This document shows positions 17,696 to 26,398 of a DNA stretch of 64,000 nt, piece after piece. The position numbers were made by a program, and so were the translations under genes. The DNA is from JABFRZ01 sp964631945. Lineage in GTDB: Bacteria; Planctomycetota; UBA1135; GCA-002686595. Positions within the stretch are counted from its first letter, which is position 1, and each line of letters opens with the position of its first letter. The stretch is from contig CAZWAY010000002.1 of the NCBI GenBank assembly GCA_964631945.1, positions 1-64,000 on the forward strand. Direction: 5' to 3'. The notes under the pieces are model-generated. The model had not been told where the DNA came from. It saw only the letters and a program-made list of their open reading frames with translations, and did not search any database.

Positions 17696-17915
17696 GGGAA
17701 TCTTCGAGGAGGGTGATGGATCAGGGAGTCCGCCTGAGATGCGCCTCGGCGGTCGCCCTCGGCTGATCCGGAACACCTCCTCCTACCACAGGTGCCCTCC
17801 GGTCCAGAAGGTGGAGCGCGGCAGAAAGGGCGGGGACGGCGCTCCGGGCGGCGCCCTTCGCGCTCAACCCGCGCGCGCATCCCGTCGATAGGCGGCGCGC
17901 GGAGGTCCGGCGCAC
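17696..17915. other. divergent intergenic region
   Basis: About 220 bp between the minus-strand peroxiredoxin and the plus-strand ATPase gene; it should carry both promoters. No convincing -35/-10 pair or operator was recognised. GGAGG at 17901-17905 is the ribosome-binding site of the ATPase gene. Confidence 0.4.
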
Positions 17916-19637
17916 TTGAATCAATCACCTGCCACGCGTGAGGTCGTTCCGATCGGCCAGTACCTGCTCCAGCGCGGGAAGATCAACGCCCAGCAGCTCG
18001 ACCTGGCGCTCAAGCACCGCCAGGCGTTCGGGCTGAAGCTCGGGCAGTCGCTGGTCGAGCTCGGCTTCGTGGCCGAGGCCGACGTGCTCGAAGCCATGCA
18101 GCAGCAGGCGCGCCTGCCGTGCATCCGTCTCACGCGCGACGTCGTGGACGCGCGCGTGGCCGCGAAGCTCGGCCCGGAAGCCTCGCGCCGCCTGCACGCG
18201 CTGGCCGTCAACCGCGTGGCGGACTACGTCACGGTCGCGCTCGAGGATCCGGAGAACTTCCGGGTGGTCGAGGAGCTCACCAGCCTGCTGGAGGCCACCG
18301 TCTTCCCGCTCTACGCCGAGGCCTCGGTCATCAAGCGCGTCACCGAGGAGGTCTTCGCGCACGGCGGGCCGGCCGCGGCGGCGACAGCGGCGCCCGCGGC
18401 CGCCTCCGCTCCGGATGCCGGCCCGGGTGCGACCCCGAGCTCCGGCCCGAAGCGAGCGCCGACCCCGGCCAGCGACGCGGCTCCCAGCGAGAAGGCCGTG
18501 GTCGAGTTCGTGCGCACGATCCTGCAGGAGGCCTTCGCGCGCGGCGTGAGCGACATCCACCTCGAGCCGCGCCGCGAGGACCTGCGCGTGCGCATGCGCG
18601 TGCACGGCTCGCTGATCGAACACTCGATGCTGCCGCTCTCGTGGGCGCTGCCCACGATCCAGTGCCTGCGCGCGCTGGCTGGTCTGGACGGCTCCGACAA
18701 GAGCGCGCAGCGCCAGGGGACGATCCCGTTCCTGTTCAAGAAGCAGCGCGTCGAGGTGCGCGTGCTGACCACGGCCTCGATGTACGGCGACAGCGCGGTG
18801 TTGCACGTGCTCGGCGCGGAACGCCGGCGCCGCAGCGTGGCCGAGCTCGGGCTCTCGAGCGCGCAGCGCGGCGCGCTCGACGGGATGCTGGCCGAGCGCG
18901 GCGGGCTCCTGCTGGTCACCGGGCCCGCGGCCAGCGGCAAGATCACCACGCTGCACGCGTTGCTCGACCACATGGTGCGGCCCGACCGCAAGCTCATCGC
19001 GCTCGAGGAGCGCAACGAACAGTCCCTCGACGGCGTGCTGCAGGTCGAGATCGACCCCGAGTCGGGCGTGGCCGGCAGCCTGCGCGCGCTGATGGACCAG
19101 GATCCGGACGTGCTGCTGCTGGGCGTGATCGACGGGGCCGAGACGGCGCGCGCCGTGCTCGAGGCGGCCCGCTTCGGGTGCTTCGTGCTGGCCGGCATCC
19201 AGGCGCCCTCGGCGACCGCCGCGGTCGCGCGCTTCGTGGCGCTCGGCCTCGAGCCCTATCTCGCGGCCGAGACGCTGGTGGGCGTCGTCGCCCAGCGCCT
19301 CGCGGGCAAGATCTGCGCGGAGTGCAAGGAACCGCACGAACCCGAGCCGGCCCTCCTGCAGCGCCTCGAGCTGGTCGCGGACGGCACGCGCTGGTTCCGC
19401 GGAAAGGGCTGCGGCGCTTGTCGCCACACGGGCACCAAGGGCCGCCTGCCGCTGTTCGAGGTGCTGCCCACCACGCCCGCGCTCTGGCAGCGCATCGAGC
19501 AGGGAGCGCGTCCCGAAGCGCTCGAAGAGGCGCGCAGGTCGGCGGGCCACGCCAGCCTGCGCGACCATGCCCTGGAGCTGGCGCGCGCGGGCGTGATCGC
19601 CCTGTCCGAGGTCCTGGCCGCGACTTCCCGTAGCTGA
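17916..19637 (+). CDS. degenerate GspE/PilB-family secretion ATPase
   Basis: 573 residues from a TTG start, GGAGG 10 nt upstream. Residues 10-150 are an MshEN-type N-terminal domain (IGQYLLQRGKINAQQLDLAL). An Ala/Pro linker precedes the ATPase domain with the Asp box DIHLEP (213-218). Catalytic motifs are altered: Walker A reads GPAASGKIT (Ile343 instead of Thr/Ser), Walker B reads VLLLGVIDGAETA where active family members have GEIRDxETA (the Glu is Val404), and the His box is AGIQAPS. The zinc-binding CAEC and CGAC pairs are kept. The protein probably does not hydrolyse ATP and may be a structural or regulatory partner of a type II secretion/type IV pilus system. It lies 7 bp before a receiver-domain gene. 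Confidence 0.85.
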   Translation: MNQSPATREVVPIGQYLLQRGKINAQQLDLALKHRQAFGLKLGQSLVELGFVAEADVLEAMQQQARLPCIRLTRDVVDARVAAKLGPEASRRLHALAVNRVADYVTVALEDPENFRVVEELTSLLEATVFPLYAEASVIKRVTEEVFAHGGPAAAATAAPAAASAPDAGPGATPSSGPKRAPTPASDAAPSEKAVVEFVRTILQEAFARGVSDIHLEPRREDLRVRMRVHGSLIEHSMLPLSWALPTIQCLRALAGLDGSDKSAQRQGTIPFLFKKQRVEVRVLTTASMYGDSAVLHVLGAERRRRSVAELGLSSAQRGALDGMLAERGGLLLVTGPAASGKITTLHALLDHMVRPDRKLIALEERNEQSLDGVLQVEIDPESGVAGSLRALMDQDPDVLLLGVIDGAETARAVLEAARFGCFVLAGIQAPSATAAVARFVALGLEPYLAAETLVGVVAQRLAGKICAECKEPHEPEPALLQRLELVADGTRWFRGKGCGACRHTGTKGRLPLFEVLPTTPALWQRIEQGARPEALEEARRSAGHASLRDHALELARAGVIALSEVLAATSRS

Positions 19638-19644
19638 GATCCCC

Positions 19645-20055
19645 ATGAGCACGCCGCGCACGATCCTCTTCGCCCACGATCAGCAGGAGAACCCGGAGGC
19701 GCGCAAGCACTTCCTCGAGCTGGCCGGCTTCGAGGTCCGGCTGGCGAAGAACCACGCCGAGCTGCTGGCCGCCCTGGCGGGCGCGCCGCCGGCGCTCGCG
19801 CTGATCGACGTCCTGCTGGAGGGCAAGACCGGCTTCGACGCGGCGCGCGAGGTGCGCGAGCTCACGCGGGCGAACCCCTTCCCGATCGTCCTGTGCTCGC
19901 ACGTCTACCGCCTGCGCGCGTTCCGCGACGAGGCCCTGCGCTGCGGCGCCCAGGACTACCTGCTCCTGCCGCTCCCCAACGAGGAGTTCGTGCGCCGGAT
20001 CCAGAAGGTGCTGGCGACCTTCGTGCGCCCCGCCAGCAGCGGCGCGGCCGCGTAG
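19645..20055 (+). CDS. stand-alone response-regulator receiver domain
   Basis: 136 residues: a single CheY-like receiver with no output domain. The phospho-acceptor is the Asp in LALIDVLLEGKTGFDAA; the conserved switch Ser/Thr region reads IVLCSHV and the Lys position reads YLLLPLPNEEF, so the usual KP pair is replaced by LP and signalling may be atypical. The acidic pocket is FAHDQQEN. It follows the degenerate ATPase gene by 7 bp, so the two are probably one operon and the receiver may gate the ATPase-like protein. No histidine kinase is nearby. Confidence 0.8.
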   Translation: MSTPRTILFAHDQQENPEARKHFLELAGFEVRLAKNHAELLAALAGAPPALALIDVLLEGKTGFDAAREVRELTRANPFPIVLCSHVYRLRAFRDEALRCGAQDYLLLPLPNEEFVRRIQKVLATFVRPASSGAAA

Positions 20056-20183
20056 GGCGCCCGAGCTGCGCCCCGGTGGGGGGGCGTGCCGGTGGAGCCG
20101 CGCGTTTTTCCGTCCGCCGCCGGGGCGGTCGGGTCTCGAGGAAGCAGCCCCACCCGCGTCCCATCGCCTTCGAGGAGCGCCCC

Positions 20184-22544
20184 GTGCACCTGCACTCGAC
20201 TCGCCTGCTTCCGTTCCGTCCAGTGCGCCGTTCCGGCCGGGCCCCCGGCGGCGGGCTCGCGCTCTTGCGCCGGGCCGTCGCCCTCGGCGCGCTGGCGCTG
20301 CCGGCCGCGGGCCAGGGCCACCTCGGTCAGGACTTCTGGCTGGCCGATCCCTACACCTCGGAGCAGAACTTCACGATCGCGATCGGCAACCCGAACGCGG
20401 TGACGGCGAACGTGACGCTGTTCAACGTGATCGAGGGGACCACGTTCGGCTCGGTGAACCCGGGCGCGGTCAAGACCTTCACCTTCGCCGACCACGAGCT
20501 CGCCGTGCAGGGCTCGGTCGTCAGCGCCAATCCGGTCTACCACGTCACGAGCGACGTCGACGTGGCGGTGTTCGTCTTCGACCCCCTGGCCAACGCGGCC
20601 CACAACGACGCGTGCCTCGTGCTGCCGGTCCCGATCCTGGGGAAACGCCACCGGATCGCGAACTTCGTCAACCCGGAGAACAGCGCGGGACAGTTCGTGG
20701 GCGTCGTCGCGACCCTGGCGGGGGCCGTCACCAACGTCCGCGTCATCGACGACACCCAGACCGTGGTCGACAACGTGAACCTGCTGGTGGGCGAGTACTT
20801 CCAGCGCATCAACAGCATCAACGTGGGCGCGACTCCGGCCGACGACATGACCGGCTGGGAGGTGGTGGCCGATCAGCCCGTGGCCGTCTTCAGCGGCAGC
20901 AACATCACCTCGGTCGGGCTGCCGAGCTGCTGCGGCGACGCGCTGCTCGAGCAGCTGCTGCCCGAGACCATGCTCGCCCTGGGCTACGCGGTCGCGCCGC
21001 TGCGCACGCGCCCGCTGGGTTGCACCACGCCGGCGACGTGCGCGGCGGACCTGTTCCGCTTCGTCGCCACCCAGAACAACACGACGATCACCACGACGCC
21101 CAACGTGGGCGGCGGCACGCTGAACGAGGCCGACTACCTGGAGATCACGACCTCCACGCCGTTCATCGTCAAGGGCACCAAGCCGTTCTTCGGCTACCAG
21201 TACCTGCCCAGCATGGACGCCTTCTACGGCGCGACGCCCGCGGCGGGCACCGGCGACCCGGCGCTGCTCGACATCATCCCGGTGGAGCAGTTCCGGCGCG
21301 ACTACATCGTCCACGTCGAGGGCTCGTTCCCCGACAATTTCCTCAACATCGTGGCGCCCACCGGGTCCACGCTGCTGCTCGACAACAACCCGATCACGGC
21401 CGCGTGCGACCTCATCGGCGCGCTGAACGGCACCAGCTACTGCTCCATGCGCGTGCCCGTCTCGAGCGGCGCGCACAAGGTGACCTCCTCCAACCGCTTC
21501 GGCCTGACCGTCTCGGGCTTCCAGGTCTTCGGCTCCTACGCCTATCCCGCGGGCCTCGGGATGCCGTGCGTGGCCGGGCCGGACGGCTGGATGCGGGACG
21601 TCCCCGGGGACGACGGGAGCGAGCCCGACCCCTCGACCGCCAACATGTGGGAGAGCCCGGACATCTGGGTGCGCAACCAGCAGGACACGAACCTCCAGTT
21701 CCTGCACCAGCACCAGAATCCGATCGCCTCCGCCACCAACTACGTGTACGTCAAGCTGCGCAACCGCGGCTGTGCTCCGCTCGAGCAAGGGAACGTGCTG
21801 ACCTACTTCGCCAAGGCCTCCACCGGGCTCGCCTGGAGCGCCAACTGGATCGGCAGCGCGAGCAACGGCGACGTGATCGGGACCCAGCCGGTCGGGTTCC
21901 TGGCCGCGAACGGCGAGCTCGTCCTCGAATACCCCTGGACGCCTCCGGCCACCGGTCACTTCTGCCTGCTGGCGCGGCTGGTCTCCTCCGACGATCCGAT
22001 GTCCTTCGCGGAAGGCACGATCGTCCACACCAACACCAAGAACAACAACAACGTCGCCTGGAAGAACGTCAACGTCGTGCCGCTCGAGCAGAGCCCGGCC
22101 GGCGGGCTGACGGACTACGAGGTCATCGTGCGCAACCTCGAGCCGGCCGCCGTGCTGCTGGACGTCGAGCTCGGCGAGCCGGGAGCGCCGCTCGCGCGCT
22201 CTTTCCTCGGGTACGGCGCGATCCAGCTGACGCTGCCGCCGGCGATGCTCCAGGCCTGGGAGCTCGCCAGCGGCTCCAGCGTGGGCCTGAGCCGCCTGCC
22301 CGGCACGGACACGTTCCGGGTCACCGCGACCTACGCCGCACTCACCGGCATCCCGCTGGGCGTGGGTGAGGAGCACGCCGTCGTCCTGAACTTCGCCCAG
22401 GCGCCGGGCCGGCCGCCACGCCTGCGCCCGCGCCTCGCGCTCGAGCCCTACGTCATCCGCCAGCGCTCCAACGGCTCGGCCACGCCCGATGGCGGCGTGA
22501 CGTTCACCTTCCCGCCCACGAGTGGCGTTCCGGTCCCGCGCTGA
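20184..22544 (+). CDS. secreted IgGFc-binding-domain-type protein
   Basis: 786 residues from the GTG at 20184, with GAGGAG at ideal spacing; upstream codons of the frame look non-coding. A long basic leader and Ala/Leu-rich core form a signal peptide (VALGALALPAAGQG). The first 450 or so residues match the IgGFc-binding N-terminal type: GQDFWLADP at the start, IGNPNAVTANVTLFNV, DVDVAVFVFDP, and QPVAVFSGSNIT with GCTTPATCAADLFRF (Cys-rich). The C-terminal part is beta-rich with a CARDB-like stretch (NYVYVKLRNRG, PWTPPATGHFCLLARLV). It is probably an extracellular adhesin; ligand unknown. It stands alone between the receiver gene and a small basic-protein gene. Confidence 0.82.
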   Translation: MHLHSTRLLPFRPVRRSGRAPGGGLALLRRAVALGALALPAAGQGHLGQDFWLADPYTSEQNFTIAIGNPNAVTANVTLFNVIEGTTFGSVNPGAVKTFTFADHELAVQGSVVSANPVYHVTSDVDVAVFVFDPLANAAHNDACLVLPVPILGKRHRIANFVNPENSAGQFVGVVATLAGAVTNVRVIDDTQTVVDNVNLLVGEYFQRINSINVGATPADDMTGWEVVADQPVAVFSGSNITSVGLPSCCGDALLEQLLPETMLALGYAVAPLRTRPLGCTTPATCAADLFRFVATQNNTTITTTPNVGGGTLNEADYLEITTSTPFIVKGTKPFFGYQYLPSMDAFYGATPAAGTGDPALLDIIPVEQFRRDYIVHVEGSFPDNFLNIVAPTGSTLLLDNNPITAACDLIGALNGTSYCSMRVPVSSGAHKVTSSNRFGLTVSGFQVFGSYAYPAGLGMPCVAGPDGWMRDVPGDDGSEPDPSTANMWESPDIWVRNQQDTNLQFLHQHQNPIASATNYVYVKLRNRGCAPLEQGNVLTYFAKASTGLAWSANWIGSASNGDVIGTQPVGFLAANGELVLEYPWTPPATGHFCLLARLVSSDDPMSFAEGTIVHTNTKNNNNVAWKNVNVVPLEQSPAGGLTDYEVIVRNLEPAAVLLDVELGEPGAPLARSFLGYGAIQLTLPPAMLQAWELASGSSVGLSRLPGTDTFRVTATYAALTGIPLGVGEEHAVVLNFAQAPGRPPRLRPRLALEPYVIRQRSNGSATPDGGVTFTFPPTSGVPVPR

Positions 22545-22582
22545 GGCACTCGGTCGGGGCGACGCGCCAGGCGCCCAGGGCT

Positions 22583-22611
22583 TTGACCCGCGTTCCGCCG
22601 CCGGCTAGCGT
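22583..22611 (+). promoter_or_regulatory. candidate promoter of the small basic protein
   Basis: TTGACC (22583-22588) and TAGCGT (22606-22611) are separated by 17 bp. The expected transcription start is about 22618, one base before the ATG at 22619, which would make the mRNA leaderless. The -10 matches only partly. Confidence 0.4.
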
Positions 22612-22618
22612 TCTGGGT

Positions 22619-22891
22619 ATGGCATCCAAACGAGGCAAGCGTGGCAAGCGCACGGGGAGCAAGGCGGCGACGGCCGCGGGCAGGGCGCTCCGGAATCCGA
22701 AGGCGCGACCCTCCACGCGGACCGCCGCGGCGAGCGCGCTGGCCCAGACCGGCCGCCGGGGTCACACCGGCCCCGCCGCCGCCTCCGCGGCGGGCCGCGC
22801 GCTCGCGCGCAAGGCCACCGTGCCCGCCGGGCGTCGCGCGGCCGCGAGCGCCCTGTCGCAGGCCGGTCGCAAGCGCCGCCGCAAGGCCTGA
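22619..22891 (+). CDS. small Lys/Arg/Ala-rich basic protein, possibly nucleic-acid binding
   Basis: 90 residues, highly basic, without hydrophobic segment. The start MASKRGKRGKRTGSKAATAA is followed by two similar units with AAASALAQTGRRG and AAASALSQAGRKRRRKA, and PAAASAAGRALARKA between. The composition resembles histone H1-like or KGG/ribosomal-tail proteins, so DNA or RNA binding or nucleoid compaction is likely. The sequence family was not recognised. No Shine-Dalgarno precedes the ATG. It ends 12 bp before the convergent metallo-hydrolase gene. Confidence 0.7.
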   Translation: MASKRGKRGKRTGSKAATAAGRALRNPKARPSTRTAAASALAQTGRRGHTGPAAASAAGRALARKATVPAGRRAAASALSQAGRKRRRKA

Positions 22892-22903
22892 GGCGCCGGC
22901 CAG

Positions 22904-24397
22904 TCAGCCCTGGATCCGGCCGACACGCACGTCCTCGCTCCCGAGCGGGAGCGTGTAGAGGCTGCCGTCGTCGGCGATGGTCCAGTTTCCCGGACGCACC
23001 GCGTTCACGCCGCGCGCGAAGAGCTGGCGCGGCAACCAGCCATCGGGGGCCGGCAGCAGGTGGTAGAAGGCCAGGTGGCGCACGCGCGCATCGTTGGCGA
23101 TGCGCGCCGCTTCCTCCGGCGAGATGTGGTAGTCCTGCACGTCGTGCATGATCGCCTCGGTGCGCTCGCGTCCGACCGTGTGGGCCGCGGACTCGAGCGA
23201 CACGGTCATCGAGCGCGAGATCGCCTCGGAGACGAGCAGGTCGGCATTGGCCGCGCCACGGGCGAGCGGCGGGTGGTACTTGAGGTCGCCCGTGACGACC
23301 GCCGAACGGCCCTTGTAGTCGAAGCGGTAGGCGTACGCGGGCTCGATCGGCGCGTGATCGACCTCGATGGCCGTGATGCGCAGCTCGCCATCGTCGTAGA
23401 CCAGGCCAGTGCGGTCCTTGCTCGGAGTCGCGGGGCCGTCGAGCACCACCGTGACGGCCTGCATACCCCAGCTCGCGGACGGCATCACCTTCTCGCCGTG
23501 GTGGGCCGTGCGATAGCCCTGGTCGAGCTCGTAGGCGCGGTTGAAGCCCTCGACCACCCGCTCGACGCCCGGGCCGCCGTAGACCGCGAGCGGGGCGGGA
23601 CGACCGCCGGCCCAGGTCTGGAGCTGCAACTCGCCCAGATCGCCGATGTGGTCGGAGTGGTAGTGGGTGAGCAGCACACCCTGGATCTGCGCCAGCGGAA
23701 TGCCCCACAGGACCAGGTTCTCCACGGACTCCGGGCCCGAGTCGACCACCCAGAACTTGCCGCCGGCGCAGACGACCACGCTCGCCTTGGCGCGGGACGC
23801 GCTCGGCAGCGGCGCCGAGGAGCCGGCGATCGCCACGCGCAGGGCATCGTCCTCCAGGAGCGCCGTGTTGGACCTGGCCGTCATCTGCAGCGCGGCCCGG
23901 TCGAAGATCGCCTGCTGGACGGAAGGCGTGAGCAGCGCCGCCGCCGAGGTCAGCGTGACCACGGCCACCGCCGCCAGGCCGATCTTCAGGGCCCGGTGCG
24001 GCCGTCTCTCCAGCGCGATTCGGGCGGCGCTCGAGCTCCAGAGCTGCAGGCCGAGGGCGAGCAGCGCGATCAGCTCGATCACCAGCTCGGTCGCGCCGAG
24101 CTCGACCCGGCCCGCGACCATCCAGCCGAGGGTCCGACCCACGACCACCACGGCCAGCACCGCCGCGGCCGCGGCCAGGGCCGCGCGGCGCCGCGTCCCG
24201 AGACCGAACGCGCACAGCAGGCCGAGGCCGATGAACAGGCCGCCCATGTCGGCGCGCACGTTGACGAGGCCCGCGCCCTGGGTCGGTTCGAGTCCGAACT
24301 GGATTGCGGCCTGTTCCGGCGCGATCCAGAACAGGAGGCCGACGGTCAGGAACGTCAGGGTGGTGAGCGAAACGAGGATTCGGCTGAGCGTCTGCAT
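22904..24397 (-). CDS. DUF4345-like membrane domain fused to metallo-beta-lactamase-fold hydrolase
   Basis: 497 residues from the ATG at 24397. The N-terminal 150 residues contain about four hydrophobic helices with LLFWIAPEQAAIQFGLEPTQ and RADMGGLFIGLGLL, as in DUF4345 proteins. A linker helix follows (IGLAAVAVVTLTSAAALL). The C-terminal 300 residues are a metallo-beta-lactamase fold with the zinc motif THYHSDHIGDL, a later GDLKYHP aspartate and AFYHLLP histidine, close to ribonuclease Z/arylsulfatase-type hydrolases. The active site probably faces the periplasm or lumen; substrate unknown. It is the last gene of the four-gene operon starting at 26385, 71 bp after the DJ-1 gene. Confidence 0.82.
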   Translation of the reverse strand: MQTLSRILVSLTTLTFLTVGLLFWIAPEQAAIQFGLEPTQGAGLVNVRADMGGLFIGLGLLCAFGLGTRRRAALAAAAAVLAVVVVGRTLGWMVAGRVELGATELVIELIALLALGLQLWSSSAARIALERRPHRALKIGLAAVAVVTLTSAAALLTPSVQQAIFDRAALQMTARSNTALLEDDALRVAIAGSSAPLPSASRAKASVVVCAGGKFWVVDSGPESVENLVLWGIPLAQIQGVLLTHYHSDHIGDLGELQLQTWAGGRPAPLAVYGGPGVERVVEGFNRAYELDQGYRTAHHGEKVMPSASWGMQAVTVVLDGPATPSKDRTGLVYDDGELRITAIEVDHAPIEPAYAYRFDYKGRSAVVTGDLKYHPPLARGAANADLLVSEAISRSMTVSLESAAHTVGRERTEAIMHDVQDYHISPEEAARIANDARVRHLAFYHLLPAPDGWLPRQLFARGVNAVRPGNWTIADDGSLYTLPLGSEDVRVGRIQG

Positions 24398-24468
24398 GAT
24401 GAGTTCGGTCGGTTGGAGGAGAGAGGATCCGGGGACGAGGCTGGGATGGATTCGGGGTCGCACGGCGT

Positions 24469-25320
24469 TCACGCGGAGCAAGGAGTCCGCTGCGCGCTCG
24501 CGGGCGTCCGCCGAGCGAGCACGCGCTGCATCATCAGCCGCGCCACCATCGGCCCGGCGTTCTGGTTCTGGCCCGTGACGAGGTCGTCGTCGACCACCAC
24601 GTGGTTGGCCAGGAAGTCGCGCAACGGGTGGTGCACGCACTCGAAGCGCGCGCCGGCCGCGCGCAGCGCGGACTCCGGGTGGAGTGGCGTGATCGAGACG
24701 CCGAGCTGGTGCACCTGACGGTCGGTCACCGCCGTCAGGCGCCGGCCCTCGACCAGCAACCCCCCGTCGGGGCGGCGGGCGCGCAAGAGCCCGAGGGGGC
24801 CGTGGCAGATGCCGCCCAGGACGCGCCCGGCGGCGTGCGCCCGGCTCACGCACGCGCCCAGCTCCTCGGACTGTCCGAGGTCGAAGGCCGCACCCCAGCC
24901 ACCCGCGAGGTAGATCAGGTCGTAGGTCGCGAAGTCGAGCGCGCGGATCGCGAGCGAGTCGGCCAGCTTGCTGCCCAGCTCGTCGTCACCGAGCATGCGG
25001 TCGTCCTCGCGCGTGCGCAGCCCCGCCTTCACGGACAGCGGTTCGACCGGCACGACGCCGCCCTTGCAGCTGGCCACGTCCACGCGCATGCCGGCGTCGA
25101 GGAAGGCGTAGTAGGGCACCGTCAGCTCCGAGGCGAACACGCCGGTCGGCACGCCCAGATCGAGCACGCCGTGATTGGTCGCGATGCACAGCGCCGAGCG
25201 TCCGCGCAGGTCGAGCGGCGTTGCGTCGCGATCGTGCGGATGCACTCCGAGCCACCGCAGCAGGGCGCGACCTGCGCGGCTCGGGAAGGACGGGCGGGGA
25301 TCCAGGATTCGGGCGGCCAT
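24469..25320 (-). CDS. DJ-1/PfpI superfamily protein (Hsp31-like)
   Basis: 283 residues from the ATG at 25320, preceded by GAGGAA. The DJ-1/PfpI core is visible with LGVPTGVFASELTVPYYAF, GMRVDVASCKGG, IYLAGGWGAAFDLG and the nucleophile elbow GGICHGPLGLL carrying the catalytic Cys. The form with an acidic N-terminal extension and the ICHGP elbow resembles Hsp31/YedU-type glyoxalase III or chaperone enzymes that deal with reactive carbonyls. A metal/His role for HPESAL near the C-terminus is possible. It lies between an outer-membrane barrel gene (33 bp upstream) and the DUF4345 hydrolase; the set suggests a stress or detoxification operon. Confidence 0.85.
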   Translation of the reverse strand: MAARILDPRPSFPSRAGRALLRWLGVHPHDRDATPLDLRGRSALCIATNHGVLDLGVPTGVFASELTVPYYAFLDAGMRVDVASCKGGVVPVEPLSVKAGLRTREDDRMLGDDELGSKLADSLAIRALDFATYDLIYLAGGWGAAFDLGQSEELGACVSRAHAAGRVLGGICHGPLGLLRARRPDGGLLVEGRRLTAVTDRQVHQLGVSITPLHPESALRAAGARFECVHHPLRDFLANHVVVDDDLVTGQNQNAGPMVARLMMQRVLARRTPASAQRTPCSA

Positions 25321-25352
25321 GGGGAGTTCCTCGATGGAAGGGAGGGGACGGA

Positions 25353-26141
25353 TCAGAGCGAGACGCGCACGCCGAACAGCGGCCCCGAGAGGCTCATCTC
25401 GCCGTCGAGATCGCCTTCCTCCTCGAAGGCGATCGTCATGTGGCGGTAGCCGGCGACGAGGGCGTAGCGGCCGCCGCCGAAGGAGTAGTTCAGCGACGGG
25501 AAGGCGCTCCAGGTGTAGTCGGTGCCTCCGCTCGACGCGTCGAGCTCGGTCTGGAAGCTCAGGTTCGAGGTGAGGTCCTCGCGGAAGCGCAGACCCACCA
25601 GCGCATCGATCAGGGTCTCGCCCGTCTCGTAGTGCTCGGCCGAGGAGCCGCTCGAGGTCGTGAAGTCGGCGTCGACCTGGACGCGCTGGTCGATGATCCG
25701 CGCGCCGTACAGGAACGAGATGCCGCGCCGGTCGCCCGCGGGGTCGTAGATGCCGGCGACGTCGGCGATCGTCATGTCGAGCCGCCAGTCGAGATCGGCC
25801 GTTCCCGCGCCCTTCGGCAGCGCGAGCCCGTTCACCTCGTCGGACATCGATACGTAGAAGAGGTCGAGCAGCACACCGTGGGCACCCCTCTGCGCCTCGA
25901 CGCGGCCCTGGAAGGTCAGGTCGATGTCCTCGAGCAGGTCCTCGACCGGGATGGTCTCGCTGACCACCTGGCGGCCGCCGAGCTCGGCGTCGAAGGCCAC
26001 GTCGGTGGCCCAGGCGTAGGGCGTGAGGTTCCAGTTCCACTCGTCGTCCTGGGCGGCGCCGAGTCCGGCGAAGGTCGTCAGGGCGAGCGCGCCGAGCGGC
26101 GTGCGCAGGAGCGAGGTGGCGTGAGGGTTCGTGGTTCTCAT
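25353..26141 (-). CDS. outer-membrane beta-barrel protein
   Basis: 262 residues with a signal peptide (RTPLGALALTTFAGLGAAQ, then DDEWNWNLTPYAWATDVAFD). Alternating hydrophobic strands continue to the end (DYTWSAFPSLNYSFGGGRYA, LVAGYRHMTIAFEEEGDL, SGPLFGVRVSL), as in OmpW/outer-membrane-type small barrels. The last residue is Leu rather than the common Phe. It is gene 2 of the operon, 13 bp after the leader-like small protein. Transport or sensing role is unknown. Confidence 0.75.
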   Translation of the reverse strand: MRTTNPHATSLLRTPLGALALTTFAGLGAAQDDEWNWNLTPYAWATDVAFDAELGGRQVVSETIPVEDLLEDIDLTFQGRVEAQRGAHGVLLDLFYVSMSDEVNGLALPKGAGTADLDWRLDMTIADVAGIYDPAGDRRGISFLYGARIIDQRVQVDADFTTSSGSSAEHYETGETLIDALVGLRFREDLTSNLSFQTELDASSGGTDYTWSAFPSLNYSFGGGRYALVAGYRHMTIAFEEEGDLDGEMSLSGPLFGVRVSL

Positions 26142-26154
26142 GGTTCGTTCTTCT

Positions 26155-26385
26155 TCAGTTGGCGGTGCGCCCGGGGAGTGGGGAGGCCTTGCACAGGCGC
26201 GCGTCGAGCGCGGCCGCGAGCGCGCCGAACGCCTCGGGATCGGTGGCCGCGAGGGCCGCCTGCTCGAGCTCGGTGAGCTCGAGCCCCTGCTCGCGCAGCG
26301 CCTCGATGGGCTGGTTCGCGAACCGGCGCCGGAGCTCCGAGTCCGTGCTCAGCCGACCGATCAGGAGCTCGACGTTCCTGTGCAT
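26155..26385 (-). CDS. Os1348/NHLP-clan leader-like small protein
   Basis: 76 residues from the ATG at 26385; a TTG at 26445 would add 20 residues but lies upstream of the likely sigma-54 promoter. The sequence reads LLIGRLSTDSELRRRFANQP, then ALREQGLELTELEQAAL and FGALAAALDARLCKA, the pattern of nitrile-hydratase-leader-like/Os1348 proteins, whose helical fold forms RiPP leader peptides. No RiPP-modifying enzyme or protease gene is adjacent, so it may act as a stand-alone binding protein. One C-terminal Cys is present. It is the first gene of the operon divergent from the sigma-54 activator. Confidence 0.7.
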   Translation of the reverse strand: MHRNVELLIGRLSTDSELRRRFANQPIEALREQGLELTELEQAALAATDPEAFGALAAALDARLCKASPLPGRTAN

Positions 26386-26398
26386 GGCCGGCCGGGAA

